This document shows positions 57,064 through 64,000 of a stretch of 64,000 nt of DNA, piece after piece. The DNA comes from Parascedosporium putredinis (Eukaryota > Ascomycota > Sordariomycetes > Microascales > Microascaceae). The stretch covers positions 744,001 to 808,000 of the forward strand of contig CASHTG010000004.1 of the NCBI GenBank assembly GCA_949357655.1. The letters run 5' to 3'. Made by a program: the position numbers and the translations under genes. Numbering within the stretch: position 1 is the first letter of the stretch; the number at the start of each line of letters is the position of its first letter. The notes below the pieces were generated by a model, which was not told the DNA's origin, made no database searches, and saw nothing but the letters and a program-made list of their open reading frames with translations.

Positions 57064-59047
57064 ATGTCTGCCCCTGCCGAGCCCGCTGTCGAGGTCCCCA
57101 TCCGTGAGAAGAACGGGGCGGGATGGACACCTAACGAGAACGAAACCAAGAATCTCCTCACCAAGGAATTCGAAGAATATGTGGCCAAATTGAGCAAGGA
57201 CTTCCACGTCCCTGGCGTTTCCGTCGCGGTGGTGGACGGCGACAAAACGTATTCTACGGTTGGTGATGTTGAAGGATGATGGAAGGATTCCTATGGAAAT
57301 GGAAGTCCGTCACGGAAACAGATATCCGTTGTGGAAACAGATATCCGTTATGGAAACAGATATCCGATGCGGATACCGGTTTCCGACGGATCCACATGAC
57401 GGATATCGACTTCCGTTCCGGAAGATGGTATCCGACGGTTCCAGGAATGGCAACTATAAAAGACCGTAGATTCCTCCATAGAACGGCTCCAAATAATGGA
57501 ACGAAGCAGCGAATACGAACAGCATTTTACCCCCATCTTTTGCCCTCTGTTCAATAGGTGACCCCACTCTCGGCGGAGGGTTTTCTGCCCCGCTAATTGC
57601 TCAACTGCTTCAATCTCGATGTAGGGATACGGGAACGCAAGACTGGGCCCCGATGTCAAGGCGACGTCCGATACCCTGTATTACGTCGGCTCCATAACCA
57701 AGGGCATGACAGCGGCTGCACTCTTGTATCTTGTGAACGAGTCGGCCAAGTCTGACCGGCCCATAACCTTGGACACCAAAGTCCAAGAGATCCTCAAGGA
57801 TGATTTCGTCCTCAGCGACGACTACGCGACCAAAGAGGCCAACCTCAGGGACGTGCTCTGCCACAGATTGGGCTACCCCGCCACGAACTGAGCTACGGCG
57901 GTCCCGGATTCAAGCCCCGCGACAGCGTCCGATTGCTCCGCCACCTGCCCATGTCCAAGGGCTTCAGGGAGCAGTTCCAGTACTCCAACATGAGCTACCA
58001 AGTGGCGCAGCACGTTGTCGAGACGTTGGCGGGCGAGTCGATCGGCGCCGTGTACCAAAGGCCATCTTTGGCCCCCTGGGCATGGACTCGACGACGATCG
58101 AGCTGGGCCAGGCCCAAGCCAAACCCGACCGCCTCGCCAAGGGCTACGCCTGCAACGCCGCCAAGGGCAACGAGATGACGTGCCAGCCGTGGTGCGAAAC
58201 CAACCTCGTCGGACCGAGCGGCGTGATCTCCACCGTAGACGACTTTGCCAAGTATCTCCGCGCCATGATCCACCGCACGCTGCCCATGTCCACCGATCTA
58301 CAAGACGCGCTCGTGCGGCCCGTTATCCCCATGGGGTTCAACGGCCCCCGGGTCGGGTCTCTCGGACGTCCTGTACGCGCTGGGCTGGCAGGTCGCGCAC
58401 TACCGCGGCCACAGGGTCGTCTACCAGCTGGGCGGCGTGCCCGGCTTCACCTCGCTGGCGGGCTACCTGCCCGACAAGAAATTCGGCGCCATCGTGGCCA
58501 CCAACGGGGATTTCGGGGGCATGGCCGTGTCGGACTCGGCGCTCTTCCGCCTGTTTGACGATTTTTGGGGGTCGATCCGAGCGAGAGGCGCGACGTCACG
58601 GGGTTCTGGGGCGGGTTCGCGGGCGGCATGCGGTTCATGTACGTGGGTGGGAAGAAGAGGCTGTTCCCTACGGCGCCCGAGCCGCCGCTTCCGCCGTCCC
58701 TGCCGCTCGAGGCGTACCAGGGGACGTACTCCCACCCGGGGTACCGCACCATTACGTTTTCGGTCGAGGCGCCTGCGGCGGACTTGCCGGTGTCCGGGGA
58801 CGTCAAGGCCGTTCTGCACGGCACCAAGGAGACGGAGTGGGGGTTCGTGCTGGACTTGGACCACGTGTCCGGGGAGGAGTTTGTCGCCTACATAAACATG
58901 GAAGGGCGGAGCGCGATGGCGCAGGGCGCGGTGGCGGCGGCGTTTGAGCTGGGCGCGGATGGGAAGGTGGCGCGGGTGGGGATTGATTTGGAGGCGTTTC
59001 CGCAACCGATGAGTGCGGCTAAGATCTGGTTTGATAAGATCTCGTAG
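57064..59047 (+). CDS. Class C beta-lactamase-like serine hydrolase
   Basis: Penicillin-binding-protein-fold hydrolase or esterase. In fungi such proteins act on esters or amides and are not resistance genes as a rule. Seen: FHVPGVSVAVVDGDKTYST in exon 1, then after the intron GYGNARLGPDV, nucleophile motif VGSITKGMTAAAL (SxxK), FQYSNMSYQVAQHVVE (YxN), GPLGMDSTTIELG, GPSGVISTVDDFAKYLRAMI, LGGVPGFTSLAGYLPDKKFG, and a C-terminal lipocalin-like part (FWGGFAGGMRFMYVGGKK onward to AKIWFDKIS). Intron 57259-57624 is 366 bp because it contains a solo LTR. Frame breaks near 57881 and at the A-run near 58060 and the T-run near 58565 need one base each; one near 58345 has a surplus base. The result is 539 residues, typical for fungal members. 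The start MSAPAEPAVEV carries no signal peptide, so probably cytosolic. Confidence 0.9.
57267..57556. mobile_element. Solo LTR of an LTR retrotransposon, 290 bp
   Basis: Begins TGTTGAA and ends TTCAATA, an imperfect inverted pair (the canonical end would be CA; here TA, a C-to-T change). It is flanked on both sides by the 5-bp direct repeat GGTGA (57262-57266 and 57557-57561), the target-site duplication expected of an LTR element. Inside are three near-tandem copies of GGAAACAGATATCCG (about 57314-57367) and a promoter-like TATAAAAG at 57455-57462. No internal coding region remains, so this is a recombination product. It sits wholly inside intron 1 of the serine-hydrolase gene. Removing it with one repeat copy leaves a 71-bp intron, the normal size here. 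Confidence 0.8.
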
Positions 59048-60256
59048 GGGGAATGGGGAAGAGGGTGTCTTTTTGCGGGGGAAAGTGAGGGTATTAGAAT
59101 TTTCATGGCATGGGTAACGAAAAGCATTTGGTATGGGCCCGGGATGTGTTCATGGATCGTATTATCACGGGAAGCATTGAATGTTTGCTGACAATAAAGA
59201 GTGTGACCACTGAAATTCATCGTGAAATTCATCGTGAACCACTGGGAATTCGCTCGTCTTACATTGACTGAGAATTGCGGTCTGCGTGTCTGTGTCTGCA
59301 TGTGCAGTTGGGATTTGCTTATTTCGTAGTGTCATCTCATTGGTGAAGGTCAAGTTGAAGATGGTGAGATGCTTATTAGTTGGTTCAATGTTGTCAAGGA
59401 AAAAGCAAAATGGAACATTGAAGACCGGCTTCCATCAGACTCGATCTCGTCTTTGTATCGAGGTACTTCGTACTTGCAGGATAGGGCAGGCAACGGTTCG
59501 CAGCTTGGGGCGGTCGTTTGCGCTGGCTGCTCTGCCTCAAGTGGGCAGCTTCTGGGATATAGAGAGATATATGGTTCAGGTGTAAGCATTTATGGATGTA
59601 CCGCACACCTGATTCAATGCGGCATATCATGCAATCCGCAGGTAACTGGTACAGATAAGCAGTCAAAAGCTTGTTGGGGGCGCTCAACTGCTGACAACGG
59701 TACACGGACCTCCGGCTGCCCCACCCTCTCGGATTTAGGCAACATGGCCCACACTAGGTCGGTGAATCAAGAGAAGAGCTCCTTGATTGACCCGTTCCTG
59801 CACCAGGCACCGCCTTGTGACTGGCAAGACTGGCAAAGCCCACGCCCAGCGCTTAGTCACACGAGCTTTGTCCATTTGGCGAACCAAGCTATGATGCCAT
59901 AGCTGTCTGATCCTTGTCCGAGCTCCCTCTCTTCTCCTCTTCCAACAACAAAACCTGCCATCTCCTACACCGAGTGTGGGAAGCTTCTCTCCCCTTCTTC
60001 TCTCTCCCGAAACTTCTTCCATTTCCCTTTTCTGTCCTAGATCAATTCGCCGCAACAATTTGACGGTGGCGGACTAGGATAGCGCCCTCCTTAGTCTAAG
60101 CCCGAGATCTCACCCCGACGTAACCTTCCCCTCACCAGCCCTCGACCGGAAGAGGAAGCTGCTTGTTGAGGTCAACATCTTTCCAACTTCAACTCCGAAT
60201 TGAGTTTCGAATTCAATTGTGATCAAATTTTCGCATTTGTCCAACTCAATATCACG
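59048..60256. other. Intergenic stretch
   Basis: 1.2 kb without a supported gene. It has a two-copy 12-bp tandem repeat at 59211-59234. An open frame at 59369-59902 has no motif. The right third is C/T-rich leader of the peptidase gene. Confidence 0.55.
59211..59234. repeat. 12-bp tandem repeat, two copies
   Basis: TGAAATTCATCG repeated exactly twice in the 3' flank of the serine-hydrolase gene. Confidence 0.8.
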
Positions 60257-62715
60257 ATGTCGGAGAAGCATTCTCTTTGCCGGCCGAGCCGCCTCGCATG
60301 CCTGCTCGGCGACCGGCTCGTCCCTGGACGAGTCTCGCCCTCGTCGCTAGCGCCGCGACGGCATACATGGTCCTCACAAACGGCATACCGGCTAGTAAGC
60401 AATCATTCCATTTTCCCATCAACTCTACCTTGTCCATCGGAAACCGTAGGACTAATCAGGACCGGTTATCCATATAGTGCCCTCCCGAGATGGAGACGAC
60501 GGCTCGAACCTGTGCTTGACCCCGGCTGCGTGCACGCCGCCTCCGAAATTCTGTACAACCTCTCCCCGACCACAAGGATATCGATCCGTGCAACAACTTT
60601 GAGGAGATGGTCTGCGGTGGGTGGAGGGACCGTCACGATCTCCGGCCGGACCAGGGAAGCGCCTTCACGGGTACCATCATGGCCGAGAACTCGGAGCTGC
60701 TCCTGAAGAACATCCTCCAGGACGACTACCCTGAGAAGTCCATCCACTCCTACTTCTCCCCCGCGCGCCTCGCCTCTGCTTCGCGGAATGAGGACAAGGA
60801 GAACTTTGACAAGATGAAGGCTGCCTTTGACGCCTGCCTCGACGAGGGCAAGGCCCGAGACCTTGGCGATGAACCCCTGAACCGTATTCTCGATGAAATC
60901 AAGAAGAGTGTGCCTTCCTGGAGGCGGTCAGGATACGTCAAGGATACCGTTCTGCTTCTGGCCAAGCAGGGCATCGCCGCCCTCATCGACTCGGGCACTG
61001 GTGCTGATGATCGGGACCCCGACAGCGTCGTGGTTACCGTCTCGCCTCCCTGGTCGTTTGGTCTTCCCTCCAAGGAACGGTACGAGGACGACACCCTTTT
61101 GGAGAAGTATCGAAACATGACTGTCAATGTCCTCGGCGCCTTCTACCCTGATGCCGACAAGGATGTGTTTTCCAAGGTCGTTGACTTTGAGAAGAAGCTT
61201 GCCGCTGTATCCCCGTCCACCGAGGACCGCTTGAATGTCACGGTATGTTTACTAATTTAGGAAGGGCTTCTGGACGCAAGAGGCTTGAGCTAACGCGTCG
61301 TTTAGAAATACTACAACCCCATGGTAATTGATGAGGCTGCTGCCCTTGTCCCCGAACTCGAGATCCAGGCTTTGATTTCGGAGCTTGCCCCCAAGGATGT
61401 CGTCGTCGAGCGTGTCATTGTTGCGTCTCCAGAATATTTGGACGCCCTATCCGGCATTCTTAAGGATACTGAAAAGGATGTCCTAGAGGCTTATTTCAGC
61501 TGGAAGGCCATCCAGTCGCTCTCGTCGTACGTCGAGTCAGATTCGGTCAAGCCCTACAAGCGATTCCGAAATGAATTGACCGGAAAGGTAAGAACACCAC
61601 CGTTATATTACAACTCTTCTTGCAATTTTTAGTTTGTATGCTGAGACATGGTGTGACATTTAGGAACCTGACTCCGCTCCCGATAGGTGGAGGACCTGCG
61701 TGCGCCATGTTGATGGAGGTCTCGGTTGGATTCTGAGCCGCTTCTTCATCGAAAGGGCCTTTTCCGCACAGGCCAAGGAGTTTGGCGACACCATCATCAA
61801 GGACATCAAGACCGAGTTCGTCAAGAAGCTCAACACCATTGAGTGGATGGACGATGAGACCACCAAGAAGGCCATTGACAAGGTCCACAACATTATCCAG
61901 AAAATTGGTTACCCTACCGACAGCCCGGACATACTGAATCCCTCCAAGCTCCGCGGCTACTACAAGTCGGTTGATGTCTCCTCCTCCGCCTTCTTCGATA
62001 ACACCATTTCCATGCGCAAGTTCGAAGTTGGCTTGAGCTGGTCGGCCCTCGGCAAGCCCGTCGACCGAGATGAGTGGGGCATGACGGCGTCAACCGTCAA
62101 CGCCTACTACAACCCCCTGGCAACGAGATCGTCTTCCCCGCCGGTATCATGCAGTTCCCTGTGTTCAACGTCGACACCCCCGCCTACTTGTCCTACGGAG
62201 CGTTCGGCGCCGTCGCCGGCCATGAGCTCAGCCACGCCTTTGACTCCACGGGTAGGCACTACGACCAGAACGGCAACTACAGCGACTGGTGGTCCGAGGG
62301 TACCGTCAAGGCCTTCAACGAGCGTGCCCAGTGCTTCGTGGACCAGTACGCCGACTACACCATCCCCGGCCTCGACGGCAAGCCCCTCCACGTCAACGGC
62401 TGGCTCACCCTGGGTGAGAACATTGCCGACGCTGGCGGACTCTCGGCCGCGTTCCAGGCCTGGAAGAGCCGTACCGAGGACCGCGAGGACCAGGATCTCC
62501 CGGGCCTGTCTTTCTTCTCCCACGACCAGCTTTTCTTTGTCAACTACGCCAACTGGTGGTGCGGAAAGACCCGCAAGGATTCCGCCGTCGACAGCATCTA
62601 CACCGATCCTCACTCGCCCAAATGGGCCCGTGTGCTTGGCACGATGGCCAATAGCCGGGAATTCAGGGAGAGCTTCCAGTGCAAGGATAAGAAGCCAACG
62701 TGCGAGCTGTGGTAA
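60257..62715 (+). CDS. M13 family zinc metallopeptidase (neprilysin/endothelin-converting-enzyme-like)
   Basis: Type II membrane or secreted zinc endopeptidase. The N-terminal anchor is SLALVASAATAYMVLTNGIP, followed by the M13 cysteine-rich entry (CLTP, CVHAASEILYNLS, PCNNFEEMVCGGW). The C-terminal catalytic domain shows NAYYNP and GNEIVFPAGIMQFP, the zinc motif VAGHELSHAFDSTG (HExxH), LGENIADAGGLSAA (ExxxD, third ligand), a long DQLFFVNYANWWC block and the terminal CELW characteristic of the family. Introns are 60395-60477, 61243-61305 and 61588-61663, all in phase. Frame breaks near 60280, 60527 and 60575 and at CCCCC 62113-62117 need one base each. Total 746 residues, the family norm. If ATG 60298 is the true start (MPARRPARPWTS) the first break vanishes. 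Confidence 0.93.
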
Positions 62716-62886
62716 ATCAAGTCGCGATTGTCTTTCTCTTTGTACAGGTTCTTGTTTTCTTTTCTTTCCTTGTTCAAAGTGTGTGTATCTCTAGTTTGAT
62801 ATAGCTACAAATGAAATCAGCGGCGCATCTCGTCATCTTCTGTTACCTCTCTTGTCTCCTAGCTCTCTTCTGTTCGTGTATCTCGA
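62716..62886. other. Short convergent spacer
   Basis: Contains T-rich 3' sequences of the peptidase gene. Nothing else seen. Confidence 0.5.
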
Positions 62887-64000
62887 CTACGGCGGCTTCG
62901 GTACCGTCGCGGCGCCTAGCTCTGCAAGCCTCTTGGTCGCCGAATTGAGTTCCGCGTTGGTGATGGGGGCGGCGATGGCCTCGAATTTGAAGCCGGCGGC
63001 CGTGACCTGGGTCTCGAGATGGTCGACGCGTCGACCCTTGGTGACGATGCCGAAGAATTTGGTGGATTGCGGAGACATGTGCACCTGGGTGAGCTTGCCG
63101 TCGATGAAGACAGATGCGGGGTTCCGTCCGCGTTGGCTGTGAGTCTCTCGATGTCGCGCTGGAGTTGGCCGCCGTCTTTGATTTTGGCGAGCTAGAGATT
63201 TCGCGGTTAGTTGAAGAGTATCTGTACTAGCTTTAAACAATGATAAAGGGGCCCACAAAGCTCACGAGAAGGTAACGAGAGCGCCCACTTACATCGGCTT
63301 CGACTTGTTCCACAGTTCGTGTATGGGTCTTGCCCAGCCTCTTTGCGATGGCCCTTTCTTCCCTCCAAGTGTCTTTGGCAAAGGCCCTCAGCTCCTGCCG
63401 CTCTTGGTTAGAAATATCCCCGAGGCTCAATAGCAGCTCACGAGGGCCCTTTTACCGGCCTTGACCTCAAAGATGCCGAGGATGTGGAAAACGTCCTTGT
63501 CCCAATACCCAATCATGCCATCCGTGACCTGGCTCGGAGCCCTTTCCGAAGCGCTGAGGATCGTGTGCCCGGGAATGTACTCGAGAGTTTTACCCTCGGG
63601 GACGGCGACACCCAGAGCGAAGCCGGCCTCGCGCTTCCGCAGCCAAGGGATAATGTGGGCCTCCATGATTTCCTCGAGGAGTTGGCCCTTGATGTGGGAT
63701 TCGTTGGAGCCCTTCCGGATGATGCGCTCGATGGCGAACTCGTCGAGGACTTTGAGGATGGGGAGGGCGTCGGACAGGGTTTGCCAGAGGGTCTTGACCT
63801 CGGGCGCGACGGTCGATGTGACGGCGGTGGCGGTGGCCGGTGCAGCGGCGGCGTGCGCGACCTGGGGCAGCACCGCCTCGAGCTCCTTGGCCAGCGGAGC
63901 GTCGACGTTGCCCTTCTTGAGAAGCGCGTCCTCCCCTCCTGGATGGTCTTGAGGGCGCCCTCCTTCTCGGCGGCCCGCGCGGACACGGTAATGGTCTTGG
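62887..64000 (-). CDS. Uncharacterised protein with PD-(D/E)XK-like motif (5' end beyond window)
   Basis: The N terminus is missing: the coding strand enters from the right edge. The visible part has a Lys/Glu-rich helix, an Ala/Thr-rich linker, then a globular region with FAIERIIRKGSNESHIKGQL, FALGVAVPEGKTLEYIPGH, and TDGMIGYWDKDVFHILGIFE running into VKAGK. The spacing of an acidic residue in a hairpin, then E-x-K in a hydrophobic strand, resembles the restriction-endonuclease-like PD-(D/E)XK core. A charged helical stretch (ERQELRAFAKDTWREERAIA) and a C-terminal DGKLTQVHMSPQSTKFFGIV follow. One intron separates the two parts (about 63192-63291). The frame changes at CCCC 63933-63936, GGG 63444-63446 and GGGG 63118-63121. 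Similar C-terminal modules occur, from memory, on bacterial secreted effectors; that link is unverified. Function unknown. Confidence 0.55.

Noticed and set aside
1..64000. Secondary-metabolite biosynthetic cluster
   Set aside because: P450, MFS, GMC, SDR and NmrA genes are present but scattered among unrelated genes, and there is no PKS, NRPS, terpene synthase or prenyltransferase.

Overview
The window is nuclear DNA of a filamentous ascomycete (Pezizomycotina, most likely Sordariomycetes). Evidence: genes with many short GT..AG introns of about 50-150 bp and CTAAC-type branch points, fungus-specific families (HET domain, DUF4470, DUF6536, DUF1996, STAND-type N-terminal domain plus ankyrin-type protein), no operons, and TATA boxes 100-190 bp ahead of several starts. 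I could support 21 protein genes and two doubtful small ones. I saw no rRNA, tRNA, CRISPR array or biosynthetic backbone gene (PKS, NRPS, terpene synthase).

Layout. 1-1610: DUF4470 gene running off the left edge. 2336-6945: cytochrome P450 and an ACS-family MFS transporter, divergent over a 1.1 kb shared promoter with three copies of a TTG(T/C)GGGGAAA element. 8695-10433: HET-domain incompatibility-type gene. 12659-14023: multi-pass membrane protein. 14895-16891: secreted arylsulfatase. 18525-20842: intron-rich second ACS-type MFS transporter. 21511-25021: STAND-type N-terminal/ankyrin protein with an in-frame stop. 26434-27395: small GPI-anchored-type secreted protein. 28493-29621: ETHE1-like metallo-beta-lactamase-fold hydrolase. 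31932-33801: DHA1 drug/polyamine exporter. 36531-37830: secreted DUF1996 protein. 38478-40255: class-3-type aldehyde dehydrogenase. 41338-42506 and 44564-46156: two divergent short-chain dehydrogenases. 47391-49799: DUF6536 membrane protein. 49869-51818: secreted GMC oxidoreductase. 52451-53538: NmrA-like protein. 54361-56658: Arf-like GTPase domain fused to a large unrecognised C-terminal region. 57064-59047: class-C beta-lactamase-like hydrolase with a solo LTR in its first intron. 60257-62715: M13 metallopeptidase. 62887 to the right edge: gene with a PD-(D/E)XK-like motif.

Two things colour the whole annotation. First, most genes are broken by single-base frame changes, nearly all of which are repaired by one extra base in a short run of identical bases (usually C or G). 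In the genes where I summed the exons, this brings the total to a multiple of three. Roughly 45 such sites suggest uncorrected long-read assembly errors rather than mass pseudogenisation, so I annotate these as genes, not pseudogenes. Second, there are hints of C-to-T (RIP-like) change: the TAA stop in the STAND-type gene, and an LTR that ends in TA instead of CA.

Functionally this is an accessory neighbourhood: transporters, oxidoreductases, secreted hydrolases and self/non-self or immunity-type genes (HET, STAND-type), with long gene-poor spacers. The most unusual items are the Arf-GTPase fusion at 54361-56658, the solo LTR with a perfect 5-bp target duplication inside an intron, and the right-edge protein with a restriction-endonuclease-like motif.
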